A DNA stretch of 64,000 nucleotides, taken from the NCBI GenBank assembly GCA_943789105.1, contig CALSSW010000002.1:164950-228949 (forward strand), read 5' to 3'. Position 1 is the first letter of the stretch. Every line of letters starts with the position of its first letter. The translations under genes were made by a program, and so were the position numbers. Shown here piece by piece: positions 16,901 through 25,913 of this stretch. The notes under the pieces are model-generated. The model saw only the letters and a program-made list of their open reading frames with translations, was not told the DNA's origin and searched no databases. The DNA comes from an uncultured Ulvibacter sp. (GTDB lineage: Bacteria; Bacteroidota; Bacteroidia; Flavobacteriales; Flavobacteriaceae).

Positions 16901-18313
16901 CTAAAACTTAAAACTTAACCCAGTGTACACCCCAAGGTAATAGGGCTTAAAACTCACAGAGGAGTCTGTATATGGATTTAATTGGTATTTAAACATTGGC
17001 TCTACATTAAGTCTAAACTTGCTTGACATTTTGTAATGCAGTCCAAGCCCTATGTTGCTAGCAAAGCTGATATCAGATAGGTTATTGGCAGACCCAAGAA
17101 CCTCATTGTAGCTGCCTGCGGTTACCGAAACCTCGTTATTTCCTAAAAGTAGTGTGCTAATACCTCCAATGACATCAAGGCCAAAAGCGCTGTCAAAAAG
17201 CGTGTAGCTTAATTCTAAAGGGACTTCGTAATAACTAATGTTTTGGTTTATAAAAGCATCACCGTTTGTTGATTTTGGTGTTATATCACCAAAAGTTCCG
17301 TCTTGGTTTTGACTAGAAAATGTCCCCAAATCTTGAGCTATAACTACAACCCCCTCACTGGCATAATCTATGGTTTTTAACGCCAAGGAGACTGGGCCGT
17401 CACCAAGTTCTATACCGCCAGTGCTATAGCTTAGCGCCACATTACTAATACCAGAGCGGATTTTTAATCTATCACTAAGGGCATAGCGCACCCCGATACC
17501 GTAGCTAATATTTACATCACCGCTTTGGGAGTTGTCTGCAAAACTAGCATCTATAGAAGACCCTTGGCTTAATGTGTTGTAATAAACGGGAGCGATGTTG
17601 GGCGCAATTTCCCAAAGATTGTATTTCGAAGATTTCTTGGCTACCGCCTCTTTAGACTCAAGCTGTTTTTGTTCCTTTATGGCATCAAAAATAGATGTTT
17701 TTTCGGGCGCGTTGGTGTTTGGTTTTTCAGCGGCAACTATTAAAGCGGTGCTGTTAGAAGGCGCTAAAGTCTTGGTGTCTATTATTTCTTTATTTTCTGA
17801 AATAACAGCGGATTTTTCTGGTTTTACAACTGCTACGCTCGAGTTTTTTGTAGGCATAACAAGCTCTTTTTTGATAGCTAATTTTACAGCCGATTTTTCT
17901 GGTTTATTTAAGACAATAATTTCGTTTTTTGACCTCTTAGGATCATTGACTTCTACTTTTGGTGTTATGGTCTGGTTTTGTGTGTCTTTATTTGTTGAAG
18001 TAACCAGCAGCTCGTCTTGCGGCAACCCTATTGTTTTGTCAATATTTGGGCCTGTGTTAGGGACCTGTTCTATATTTTGTTGCTGCTCAACAATGCTATT
18101 GTTTTTGGGGTCATTTAACAAGCTCCCTATAGAAAAGATAAATGCCAAGCTAGCCGCAACACCTGCCGCTCTCCACCAGATAGCAATAACACGATCTTTC
18201 TTATCTTTTTCTAAACGCGCCTGTATCTTATTCCAAACATGAGAAGCCGGAGCCGTCTGGTGATTTGCGAATCGTTCATTAAAGAGTTGGTCTATGTTCT
18301 TTTTTTGTTTCAT
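16901..18313 (-). CDS. Anti-sigma-like inner-membrane protein fused to an outer-membrane beta-barrel
   Basis: This 470-aa protein has three parts. Residues 1-41 are cytosolic (FNERFANHQTAPASHVWNKI, like the start of many Bacteroidota anti-sigma proteins). Residues 42-66 form one hydrophobic helix (RVIAIWWRAAGVAASLAFIF). Residues 70-230 are a low-complexity Lys/Pro/Thr linker containing KPEKSAV twice. Residues 231-470 alternate like an outer-membrane beta-barrel and end in the aromatic GLSFKF typical of barrel proteins. The gene follows an ECF sigma gene by 34 bp. I infer that it senses the envelope and controls that sigma factor. A single chain with both an inner-membrane helix and a barrel is topologically odd. 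Confidence 0.72.
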   Translation of the reverse strand: MKQKKNIDQLFNERFANHQTAPASHVWNKIQARLEKDKKDRVIAIWWRAAGVAASLAFIFSIGSLLNDPKNNSIVEQQQNIEQVPNTGPNIDKTIGLPQDELLVTSTNKDTQNQTITPKVEVNDPKRSKNEIIVLNKPEKSAVKLAIKKELVMPTKNSSVAVVKPEKSAVISENKEIIDTKTLAPSNSTALIVAAEKPNTNAPEKTSIFDAIKEQKQLESKEAVAKKSSKYNLWEIAPNIAPVYYNTLSQGSSIDASFADNSQSGDVNISYGIGVRYALSDRLKIRSGISNVALSYSTGGIELGDGPVSLALKTIDYASEGVVVIAQDLGTFSSQNQDGTFGDITPKSTNGDAFINQNISYYEVPLELSYTLFDSAFGLDVIGGISTLLLGNNEVSVTAGSYNEVLGSANNLSDISFASNIGLGLHYKMSSKFRLNVEPMFKYQLNPYTDSSVSFKPYYLGVYTGLSFKF

Positions 18314-18347
18314 TATTATGCTGTTTTTATCAGCAACGATTTATATA

Positions 18348-18920
18348 CTAGAGGATACTTTTGTTATAGTTGTCAATTTTTGTTTTTAAAATCCCTCTTG
18401 CTCTTGCTAAATTAGATTTTGAGGTTCCGTCACTAATCCCTAATAAGCTTCCAATTTCTTTATGAGAATATCCGTCCATAACATACATGGTAAATACCAG
18501 TCTGTATCTCTGGGGCAACTCTTGAATAATGCTAAGTAAATAATCAAGGGGCAGGCCATTGTCAATAATCTCTTGGTTTGCCGTATCCTCGATTTGCGCT
18601 TCATCATCTATAGCAAACACCTTTTGTTTTCTATATTTTTGAAGCACTGTATTTACAGTAATTCTTTTTATCCAACCCTCAAAAGAGCCCTTTTCTTTAA
18701 ACTGCTCAGCCTTATTAAAAATAGTAATAAAAGCATCTTGCAGGCTGTCTTCTGCCTCTACCTTGTTGGGAGAGTAGCGTAAACAAATTGAGAACAACAC
18801 ACCGCTATAGCGCTTATAGAGCTCTGCTTGTGCCTTAGCGTCCTTCTTTTTACAGCCTTGTATGAGTTGGTCTAAAGTCAAATGTAGTTGCCTTGGTTTG
18901 TTAGTAATTGTTTTACACAA
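18348..18920 (-). CDS. ECF-type RNA polymerase sigma factor
   Basis: This 190-aa protein has sigma region 2 (LYKRYSGVLFSICLRYSPNKVEAEDSLQDAFITIF, about 35-69), a linker, and region 4 (LPQRYRLVFTMYVMDGYSHKEIGSLLGISDGTSKSNLARAR, about 132-172) with a clear helix-turn-helix. It would direct core RNA polymerase to a regulon that cannot be named from here. The downstream gene encodes a membrane protein of anti-sigma type, 34 bp away, so they form a sigma/anti-sigma pair. The start Met is the ORF-track start; a Met further in is not needed for region 2. Confidence 0.92.
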   Translation of the reverse strand: MCKTITNKPRQLHLTLDQLIQGCKKKDAKAQAELYKRYSGVLFSICLRYSPNKVEAEDSLQDAFITIFNKAEQFKEKGSFEGWIKRITVNTVLQKYRKQKVFAIDDEAQIEDTANQEIIDNGLPLDYLLSIIQELPQRYRLVFTMYVMDGYSHKEIGSLLGISDGTSKSNLARARGILKTKIDNYNKSIL

Positions 18921-19091
18921 TACCCTTCAAATTAGTGGTTACTACACCAACTAGATGCTTGATTTTGAAGAGGGTTGCGTAGCGGTTTTTTTATAATAAA
19001 AACACTAGCGCGATTATAACGATTAAAAAAAGATTTTAATATACTTCCCTAAAAAATTAGTCGTTAAAACCAGCAAAAGATACTAAAATAA

Positions 19092-19129
19092 AAACAGGGC
19101 TTGGTTTTATGCAAAACCAAGCCCTGTTT
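19092..19129 (-). terminator. recA terminator
   Basis: AAACAGGGCTTGGTTTT-ATGC-AAAACCAAGCCCTGTTT is a 17-bp perfect stem. On the minus strand it is followed by TTATTTTAG, about 60 bp after the recA stop. The rest of the 271-bp gap to the sigma gene shows no further gene. Confidence 0.85.
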
Positions 19130-19191
19130 CAAAACCTTTTAGTACTCCAACCAAGCCAGCAAAGTTTGTCTAGATGTGCTCAAGGAGTTGT

Positions 19192-20205
19192 CTAAGCCTC
19201 TGCTAAGGTCTTGATACACTCTTTTATTTTAATTTCTAGCTCTTCCATAAGTTCTGGGTTGTCTAGCAGTAGTGTCTTTACGGCATCTCTTCCTTGCCCT
19301 AGTTTGGTTTCGTCATAACTAAACCAAGATCCTGCTTTTTTAATGATTTCAAAATCTACCCCAAGATCAATGATTTCTCCAACTTTAGAAATTCCCTTAC
19401 CATACATGATATCAAACTCAACCAATTTAAAAGGAGGGGCCACTTTATTTTTCACAACCTTCACACGTGTTTTGTTTCCTAAAACGCTACCGTTTGTATC
19501 TTTAATTTGAGTAGATCTCCTGATGTCTAGACGCACAGATGCGTAAAATTTTAATGCATTTCCTCCTGTTGTTGTTTCAGGGTTTCCAAACATAACTCCA
19601 ATTTTTTCACGCAACTGGTTGATAAAAATCACGGTGCAATTCGTTTTAGAGATTGATCCCGTTAGTTTTCTTAATGCCTGAGACATTAACCGGGCGTGTA
19701 GCCCCATCTTACTGTCACCCATTTCTCCTTCAATTTCACTTTTTGGCGTTAGCGCCGCCACAGAGTCAATAACAATAATATCAATAGCTCCAGAACGAAT
19801 AAGGTTATCTGCAATTTCTAGGGCTTGTTCTCCATTATCTGGCTGAGAGATGATTAAATTCTCTACGTCTACGCCAAGACTTTCAGCATAGTATCTGTCA
19901 AAGGCGTGCTCTGCATCAATAAAAGCTGCGATTCCTCCCTTTTTTTGCGCCTCAGCAATTGCATGAATTGTTAAGGTTGTTTTTCCAGAAGATTCTGGTC
20001 CATATATTTCAATAACCCGCCCTCTTGGATACCCACCAACGCCTAGGGCCACATCAAGACCTAGTGAACCAGAGGGTATAATATCAACATCAATGATGGC
20101 TTGGTCTCCCATTTTCATTACGGTTCCCTTACCATATGTTTTGTCTAGTTTGTCTAAGGTAAGTTTTAATGCTTTTAATTTTGCGTCTTTTTCTTTCTCT
20201 GCCAT
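19192..20205 (-). CDS. recA: Recombinase RecA
   Basis: This 337-aa protein is of normal RecA length. It has [33 protein letters not shown] (Walker A at about 69-76), [43 protein letters not shown] (Walker B) and the DNA-binding loop region [37 protein letters not shown]. It is the ATP-dependent strand-exchange protein of homologous recombination, and a co-protease where a LexA system exists. The gene stands alone, with a strong terminator and a promoter overlapped by an 11-bp inverted repeat. Confidence 0.98.
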   Translation of the reverse strand: MAEKEKDAKLKALKLTLDKLDKTYGKGTVMKMGDQAIIDVDIIPSGSLGLDVALGVGGYPRGRVIEIYGPESSGKTTLTIHAIAEAQKKGGIAAFIDAEHAFDRYYAESLGVDVENLIISQPDNGEQALEIADNLIRSGAIDIIVIDSVAALTPKSEIEGEMGDSKMGLHARLMSQALRKLTGSISKTNCTVIFINQLREKIGVMFGNPETTTGGNALKFYASVRLDIRRSTQIKDTNGSVLGNKTRVKVVKNKVAPPFKLVEFDIMYGKGISKVGEIIDLGVDFEIIKKAGSWFSYDETKLGQGRDAVKTLLLDNPELMEELEIKIKECIKTLAEA

Positions 20206-20325
20206 AATGCTTTTTTTTATGTCTTATTTTGATGTTAAAAATAAACCTTCGCTTTACTTCAAACAATCAAATGCTTGCTTGTTTTTTAAAGGTTGTGAAC
20301 AGGTGTTTTATTTATTTAATGTCCA

Positions 20326-20356
20326 CAAATATACAAAAATTTGGAAATATTCCAAA
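20326..20356 (-). promoter_or_regulatory. recA promoter
   Basis: On the minus strand TTTG (plus CAAA 20353-20356) and TATATTTG (plus 20326-20333) are separated by exactly 19 nt, the best form of the Bacteroidota promoter in this window. The leader to the recA ATG is about 115 nt. Confidence 0.75.
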
Positions 20357-20371
20357 TTTTGGAAGAATTCC
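20336..20371. promoter_or_regulatory. Candidate operator in the recA promoter (inverted repeat plus half-copy)
   Basis: AAAATTTGGAA-ATA-TTCCAAATTTT (20336-20360) is a perfect 11-bp inverted repeat lying between and over the -33 and -7 elements, a classic repressor position. A second copy of the core, TTGGAA-GAA-TTCC (20359-20371), starts 18 bp further upstream of recA. The protein that binds is not identified. Confidence 0.6.
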
Positions 20372-20414
20372 TTACTATAGATACATGAATTAAGAGTGTT
20401 TAACCCATATTATA

Positions 20415-20444
20415 TTGCTTTGACAGTCTTTTTTTTTACTTTTG
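20415..20444 (+). promoter_or_regulatory. trhO promoter
   Basis: TTG (20415-20417), 19 nt, then TACTTTTG (20437-20444), 44 bp before ATG 20489. The 283-bp recA-trhO gap holds these two promoters and the recA operator, and no gene. Confidence 0.65.
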
Positions 20445-20488
20445 GGCTTTAGTATAGTATTCTTTTTAACCCTTAACATTAGTATAGC

Positions 20489-21520
20489 ATGCAACTGTAC
20501 AATACACTAAGTGCCAAAGAAAGAGCCGCTCTTTTAGAACAAGCTGGAGATGCCCGCTTAACTCTTTCCTTTTACCAATATGCCCATATCGGTAATCCAG
20601 AACTTTTTAGAAACCATTTATTTTTAGCCTGGGATTCCTTAGGTGTTTTGGGTCGCATATATGTAGCTAAAGAGGGTATAAATGCACAGCTTTCTGTACC
20701 GGGAAAAAATTTTAGTGAATTTAAAGCTGTGTTGGATGGGATTTATTTTCTGAAAAATTGTAGGTTAAACATTGCGGTGGAGCAAGATTTAAAGTCTTTT
20801 TTAAAGCTAAAAGTAAAGGTGCGCCACAAAATTGTTGCAGATGGGCTTAATGACGCCACCTTTGATGTTACCAATAAAGGAGTACATGTAGATGCAATAA
20901 CTTTTAACGAGCTAATAGAAGATCCAGATACAGTTTTGGTAGACATGCGCAACCACTATGAAAGCGAAATAGGACACTTTAAAAATGCGCTAACCCCAGA
21001 TGTAGACACCTTTAGAGACTCACTAGATGTCATAGAACAAGACTTACAGGATCATAAAGAAGATAAACAATTGGTGATGTATTGCACCGGAGGAATTCGC
21101 TGTGAAAAAGCCAGCGCTTACTACAAGCACAAAGGTTTTAAAAATGTATTTCAGTTGGAAGGCGGAATCATAGAATACACCCGACAGGTGAAAGCTCAAG
21201 GGCTAGAAAATAAATTTTTAGGGAAAAATTTTGTTTTCGATCACAGGCGAAGTGAACGTATTAGCGAGGATGTTATTTCTAACTGTCATCAATGTGGAAG
21301 CCCCTTTGACAGCCATACCAACTGTGCTAATGAGGGGTGTCACCTGTTGTTTATTCAGTGCGATGTTTGCGCAGAAAAAATGGAGCATACCTGTAGTGAT
21401 GAGTGTCATCAAATTATTAAGCTACCCTTTGAGCAACAGAAAGAACTTCGCAAAGGAACTCATGCAAGCAATAAGATATTTAAAAAGGGAAGATCTCAGA
21501 AGCTTCAATTTAAGAAGTAG
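20489..21520 (+). CDS. trhO: tRNA uridine(34) hydroxylase TrhO (YceA), rhodanese domain
   Basis: This 343-aa protein is of typical length for the family. An N-terminal acylphosphatase-like domain (FYQYAHIGNPELFRNHLF, GRIYVAKEGINAQLSVP) is followed by a rhodanese domain with DMRNHYESEIGHFKNA and the active-site loop MYCTGGIRCEKASAYYKHKGF (catalytic Cys). A Cys/His-rich C-terminus (CHQCGSPFDSHTNCANEGC, then CDVCAEKMEHTCSDEC) probably binds zinc. It hydroxylates U34 of certain tRNAs in an oxygen-dependent way. A promoter with ideal spacing lies upstream. Confidence 0.93.
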   Translation: MQLYNTLSAKERAALLEQAGDARLTLSFYQYAHIGNPELFRNHLFLAWDSLGVLGRIYVAKEGINAQLSVPGKNFSEFKAVLDGIYFLKNCRLNIAVEQDLKSFLKLKVKVRHKIVADGLNDATFDVTNKGVHVDAITFNELIEDPDTVLVDMRNHYESEIGHFKNALTPDVDTFRDSLDVIEQDLQDHKEDKQLVMYCTGGIRCEKASAYYKHKGFKNVFQLEGGIIEYTRQVKAQGLENKFLGKNFVFDHRRSERISEDVISNCHQCGSPFDSHTNCANEGCHLLFIQCDVCAEKMEHTCSDECHQIIKLPFEQQKELRKGTHASNKIFKKGRSQKLQFKK

Positions 21521-21728
21521 TTTATATTTCTGAATTTTTATTCTGTAAGATTTAATACCTTTACATTGTAAACAATAGTGTTTCATTTATTCGAGAGTTT
21601 CTTGGTTTTAATGATTTGTTTATTCAAATACCGTGATGATGTAGCTGAAAAATGAGGTTGATGATTGCATAAGTCTAACGGAAAGCAATAAATAAAAAAA
21701 ACTAAAAACTCCACTATATATAATTATT

Positions 21729-22958
21729 ATGGGCTGTACTAGCTGTGCCTCTGGCGCCGATGGACAACCAAAAGGCTGCAAGAACAATGGTACTTGCGGA
21801 ACCGATGGTTGTAATAAATTAACGGTGTTTGATTGGCTTTCAAATATGTCGCTTCCTGCAAAGATGACTCCCTATACTGGAGTGGAAGTGCGTTTTAAAA
21901 ACGGACGCAAACATTTTTATCAAAACAATGAAAATCTTTCTCTAAGCATTGGCGATATTGTTGCCACTCAAGCAGAATCTGGACACGATATTGGTATTGT
22001 TACTCTCACCGGTGAGTTGGTGCGTGTACAAATGAAAAAGAAAAAAGAAAACCCAGACGCCACCAAGCTGCCAACGCTTTACAGAAAAGCCACACAAAAA
22101 GACATAGACATATGGCAAAAGGTAAGAGACCGTGAAGCAGATATTCAAAAACGCTCCCGAGTCATTGCCATTAGGCTGGGACTACGCATGAAAATTAGTG
22201 ATGTAGAGTTTCAAGGAGATGCCTCTAAAGTTATCTTTTATTACACCGCAGAGGAGCGCGTAGATTTTAGAGAACTAATTAAAGAATTTGCCCGTACGTT
22301 TAATTCTCGTATAGAAATGAAGCAAGTTGGCTTTAGACAAGAAGCAGCTCGCCTGGGAGGTATCGGCTCTTGCGGTAGAGAGCTTTGCTGTTCTACTTGG
22401 CTAACAGACTTTAGGTCTGTAAACACCTCAGCGGCCAGGTATCAACAACTTTCCTTAAATCCTCAAAAACTCGCAGGTCAATGCGGTAAATTAAAGTGCT
22501 GTTTAAACTTTGAGCTGGATACCTATATAGACACCCTAGCAACCTTTCCCAAAAGGGATGTAAAACTCAAAACAGAGAAAGGAAATGCTATTTGTCAAAA
22601 AACCGATATTTTCAAGGGCCTATTGTGGTTTGCTTATGAAAAAGAGGCCATGAACTGGCATGAACTAACCCTTGAAAGGGTTAATGAAATTATTACTGTT
22701 AATAAAAAAGGGAATACCGTTGCCAACCTTGAAGATTATAAAATAGAAACCAAGATTGATGACACCGAGCTTTTCAGTAATGTGGTGGGTCAAGATAGTC
22801 TTACTCGTTTTGATAAACCAAAATCATCACGGCGCAGAAAAAAGAAGAAACGTAATTCTAGGGGGCCAGTAGCAGCAGGATCTACAAAGGCAAAACAGTC
22901 CAATGCTAGAAATAAAAATCGAAACAACCGTAACAAACCCAACAACCCAAAAAAGTAA
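21729..22958 (+). CDS. ricT: PSP1/RicT-family iron-sulfur protein
   Basis: This 409-aa protein has a Cys-rich N-terminus (GCTSCASG, GCKNNGTCGTDGCNK), then the PSP1 domain with VATQAESGHDIGIVTLTGELV, IEMKQVGFRQEAARLGGIGSCGRELCC and GQCGKLKCCLNFELD. In Bacillus, RicT works with RicA and RicF in a 4Fe-4S complex that affects RNase Y-dependent RNA maturation. The C-terminus is an extended basic tail (KSSRRRKKKKRNSRG), which could contact RNA. Its stop and the gldH start share bases (TAATG). The 208-bp gap upstream shows no gene. Confidence 0.9.
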   Translation: MGCTSCASGADGQPKGCKNNGTCGTDGCNKLTVFDWLSNMSLPAKMTPYTGVEVRFKNGRKHFYQNNENLSLSIGDIVATQAESGHDIGIVTLTGELVRVQMKKKKENPDATKLPTLYRKATQKDIDIWQKVRDREADIQKRSRVIAIRLGLRMKISDVEFQGDASKVIFYYTAEERVDFRELIKEFARTFNSRIEMKQVGFRQEAARLGGIGSCGRELCCSTWLTDFRSVNTSAARYQQLSLNPQKLAGQCGKLKCCLNFELDTYIDTLATFPKRDVKLKTEKGNAICQKTDIFKGLLWFAYEKEAMNWHELTLERVNEIITVNKKGNTVANLEDYKIETKIDDTELFSNVVGQDSLTRFDKPKSSRRRKKKKRNSRGPVAAGSTKAKQSNARNKNRNNRNKPNNPKK

Positions 22959-23440
22959 TGTACAACTGTTTTTTTGCAATCCTTTTATCCCTGCTTTTAC
23001 TAGCCTGTGGTCATAGCGCTGTTACCGCAGACACCCTAGCAATTAACCCAGAGGGTTGGCGGGTAAAAGATCCTGCTATTTTTGAGCTGCAAAAGTTAGA
23101 TAGTGTAGCCTCTTATAACACCTTTATCACTGTAAGAAACAACAATAAATATCCTTTTAACAATCTGTTTTTGATTGTTTCATTGCAGCATCCTTATGGA
23201 AAAACAGTGGTAGATACACTTGAGTATAAAATGGCAAGACCAGATGGATCTTGGCTAGGAACGGGTATTGGAAGCGTAAAGGAGAATAAGTTGTTTTATA
23301 AACAAAACCTTGCCTTTACTGAAGCAGGAAATTACACCTTGCATATTTCCCATGCAGTACGCAATAATGGTGAACCGCAAGGCGTTAGCAAACTTGAGGG
23401 CATAACAGATATAGGCTATAGTGTTGAAATGATAAAGTAG
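22958..23440 (+). CDS. gldH: Gliding motility lipoprotein GldH
   Basis: This 160-aa protein has a lipoprotein signal ending LLLLAC (about residues 12-17). The body, with YNTFITVRNNNKYPFNNLFLIVSLQHPYGK, DTLEYKMARPDGSWLGTG and YTLHISHAVR, matches the GldH family of Bacteroidota. GldH is needed for gliding in Flavobacterium johnsoniae but also occurs in non-gliding members, so motility cannot be concluded from this gene alone. It is coupled to ricT and is followed by a class A PBP gene, the usual order in Flavobacteriaceae. Confidence 0.9.
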   Translation: MYNCFFAILLSLLLLACGHSAVTADTLAINPEGWRVKDPAIFELQKLDSVASYNTFITVRNNNKYPFNNLFLIVSLQHPYGKTVVDTLEYKMARPDGSWLGTGIGSVKENKLFYKQNLAFTEAGNYTLHISHAVRNNGEPQGVSKLEGITDIGYSVEMIK

Positions 23441-23457
23441 TTTTTACACACCCTACA

Positions 23458-23489
23458 AAATGTAAGAAAACAAGAATGAACTTACATTT
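23458..23489. repeat. Inverted repeat before the PBP gene
   Basis: AAATGTAAG and CTTACATTT (9 bp, perfect) are separated by 14 nt in the 77-bp gldH-PBP gap. There is no T-run, so it may be a leader hairpin or an operator rather than a terminator. Confidence 0.35.
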
Positions 23490-23517
23490 CAGACCTTAAT
23501 ACAAAAAGTAGCATAAC

Positions 23518-25833
23518 ATGGCTCAAAAGAAAACCACCAGAAAAAAAAAGAAAACCAAAAAAAAGAGTAGTATCATTCGCTTGTTTTGGCTTTTGTTATT
23601 GGGCGCTGTAGCTGCTGTTGCCTTATTGTTTTTGTTGGCCTCATTTGGTGTATTTGGAAGCCTTCCAGACGAAACAAGTCTTGAAAATCCAGAAAAAAAC
23701 CTCGCTACAGAAATTATCACTACAGACGGAAAGGTTATAGGCAAGTTTTACAAAGAAAACCGAACTCCCGTGGCATACCAGGAGTTGCCAGAGCATCTTA
23801 AAAACGCACTTTTAGCCACCGAAGACATTCGTTTTTATGACCATAGCGGTATCGATCTTCGAGGAACACTTCGTGCAGCTTTTTATCTAGGCAGCAAAGG
23901 AGGGGCCAGTACTATTTCTCAGCAACTAGCAAAGCAATTATTTACAGACCAGGCCTCAAGAAATAAATTTCAACGAGGTATACAAAAAGTTAAAGAGTGG
24001 ATTATTGCAACACGCTTGGAGAGGCGTTACACTAAAAACGAAATACTAACCATGTATTTTAATGAGTATGATTTTTTAAACCAGGCTATTGGAATAGAAT
24101 CTGCGAGTAATATTTATTTTGACAAACCACCAAGTCAGCTCAATGTAAGCGAATCTGCAATGTTGGTTGGGATGTTTAAAAACTCCTCTTTATACAATCC
24201 TTTAAGAAATCCAGAGGGGGTTAAAAATCGCAGGAACGTTGTTTTGTCTCAAATGCAGAAGTATGATTTTATTTCAAAACAGCTTAAAGATAGCCTGCAG
24301 GCAAGGCCCCTAGAGTTTAAATACACCCCGCAAGGACACGTTGAGGGCTTGGCAACATATTTTAGAGAATATGCACGTGCTTTTATGGGAGATTGGACTA
24401 AAAATAATCCAAAAAGCGACGGAACAAACTTTAACATCTATAGAGATGGATTAAAAGTATACACCACCATAAATGCGAGTATGCAAGGCTATGCAGAAAA
24501 GGCAATGAAAAGCCATATGTCTAACCTTCAAAATGAATTTACCAAGCAAAACAAATACAACAAAACCGCTCCTTTTAGAGATGTAGAGCCCGAGGAAATA
24601 GATAGAATAATAAACAACTCCATACGCAGAAGTGAACGCTATAGGGCTATGACCGCAGAGGGAAAAAGCAAAGAAGAAGTTTTTGAAAGCTTTGATAAAA
24701 AACGAAAGATGCGCATTTTCTCTTGGAAAGGAGATATAGACACTATAATGACACCCAGAGATTCAATTAGATACTATAAAAAATACTTGCAGGGCGCTAT
24801 GATGTCTATGAATCCTCAGACGGGAGAAGTGAAGGCTTATGTAGGAGGGATAGATTACAAACACTTTAAGTATGACATGGTTTCAACAGGTAAAAGGCAA
24901 ATTGGATCCACCTTTAAGCCCTTTGTATATGCCACCGCCATAGATCAAATGCACATGTCTCCTTGCGATACACTACCTAACACACCCTACTGTATTCCTG
25001 CTGGAACTAGAGGGAATATGAATGATTGGTGCCCAAAGAATTCTAGTGATAAATATGGCGGAATGCTATCGCTAACAAAAGCCTTGGCCAATTCTGTAAA
25101 CACAGTTACCGCCAGATTAATAGATCGCGTAGGTCCAGAGCCAGTGATCACATTGGTTGAGAAAATGGGGATAGACACAAAAAATATGTTGCCTGTACCT
25201 TCTCTAGCCCTAGGTACACCAGATGTATCTTTATACGAAATGGTAGGAGCCTACAGTACTTTTGCCAACCAAGGAGTATATGTAAAGCCATCGCTGATTA
25301 CTAGAATTGAAGATAAAAACGGTACGGTTTTATACCAGCACACGCCTCAAACTAAAGACGTTATAAGTAGTGAAACGGCCTATGTTGCTATTAATTTATT
25401 ACAAGGTGTTACAGAGGCTGGCTCTGGTTCTAGACTGCGTCATAAAACAGGTGCTAATAGCGCCTATAAATCTGCGGTAACCGGATATCCTTATGAATTT
25501 AAAAACCCAATAGCCGGTAAAACAGGAACCACTCAAAACAATAGTGATGGTTGGTTTATGGGCATGGTTCCTAATCTTGTTACAGGAGTTTGGGTTGGGG
25601 GTGAGGATCGCTCTGTTCATTTCGAGACAACCATGTATGGGCAAGGAGCTACAATGGCACTGCCTGTTTGGGCCCTGTATATGAAAGATTGTTACAGTGA
25701 TGAGCGTTTAGCAATATCAAAAGAAGAGTTTACAGTCCCGCCAGATCTAACCATTGAGGTAGATTGTGAGAAATGGAAAGCACAAACGGTCCCTAAAGAT
25801 ATAGACCAGGTGCCTGATGAATTTGATTTTTGA
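23518..25833 (+). CDS. Class A penicillin-binding protein (PBP1A type)
   Basis: This 771-aa bifunctional peptidoglycan synthase has a very basic cytosolic start (KKTTRKKKKTKKKSS), one membrane helix (about 22-43), and a GT51 transglycosylase domain with LLATEDIRFYDHSGIDLRGTLRA and GGASTISQQLAKQLF. The transpeptidase domain has the SxxK Ser in GSTFKPFVYA, SVN in ALANSVNTV, and KTGTT in AGKTGTTQNNSDGWF. All catalytic motifs are intact. It builds and crosslinks glycan strands at the outer face of the inner membrane. A strong terminator closes the ricT-gldH-PBP run. Confidence 0.95.
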   Translation: MAQKKTTRKKKKTKKKSSIIRLFWLLLLGAVAAVALLFLLASFGVFGSLPDETSLENPEKNLATEIITTDGKVIGKFYKENRTPVAYQELPEHLKNALLATEDIRFYDHSGIDLRGTLRAAFYLGSKGGASTISQQLAKQLFTDQASRNKFQRGIQKVKEWIIATRLERRYTKNEILTMYFNEYDFLNQAIGIESASNIYFDKPPSQLNVSESAMLVGMFKNSSLYNPLRNPEGVKNRRNVVLSQMQKYDFISKQLKDSLQARPLEFKYTPQGHVEGLATYFREYARAFMGDWTKNNPKSDGTNFNIYRDGLKVYTTINASMQGYAEKAMKSHMSNLQNEFTKQNKYNKTAPFRDVEPEEIDRIINNSIRRSERYRAMTAEGKSKEEVFESFDKKRKMRIFSWKGDIDTIMTPRDSIRYYKKYLQGAMMSMNPQTGEVKAYVGGIDYKHFKYDMVSTGKRQIGSTFKPFVYATAIDQMHMSPCDTLPNTPYCIPAGTRGNMNDWCPKNSSDKYGGMLSLTKALANSVNTVTARLIDRVGPEPVITLVEKMGIDTKNMLPVPSLALGTPDVSLYEMVGAYSTFANQGVYVKPSLITRIEDKNGTVLYQHTPQTKDVISSETAYVAINLLQGVTEAGSGSRLRHKTGANSAYKSAVTGYPYEFKNPIAGKTGTTQNNSDGWFMGMVPNLVTGVWVGGEDRSVHFETTMYGQGATMALPVWALYMKDCYSDERLAISKEEFTVPPDLTIEVDCEKWKAQTVPKDIDQVPDEFDF

Positions 25834-25850
25834 GTTATCAAAACTATCAA

Positions 25851-25895
25851 ACAAAAGCCAAAGTATGCATAATGTACTTTGGCTTTTGTATTTTT
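25851..25895 (+). terminator. Terminator after PBP gene
   Basis: ACAAAAGCCAAAGTA is paired with TACTTTGGCTTTTGT, a 15-bp perfect stem with a 9-nt loop, followed by ATTTTT. Confidence 0.85.
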
Positions 25896-25913
25896 ATGAA
25901 AAATTAAAGACAC

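Noticed and set aside
17595-18242. 215-aa plus-strand ORF opposite the anti-sigma/barrel gene
   Set aside because: It is antisense to the low-complexity linker of the real gene and reads as Phe/Ser-rich sequence with no start signal or family.
19092-19129. Strong 17-bp inverted repeat considered as a mobile-element end or REP sequence
   Set aside because: Its position just after recA and the T-rich 3' side on the minus strand fit an intrinsic terminator better.
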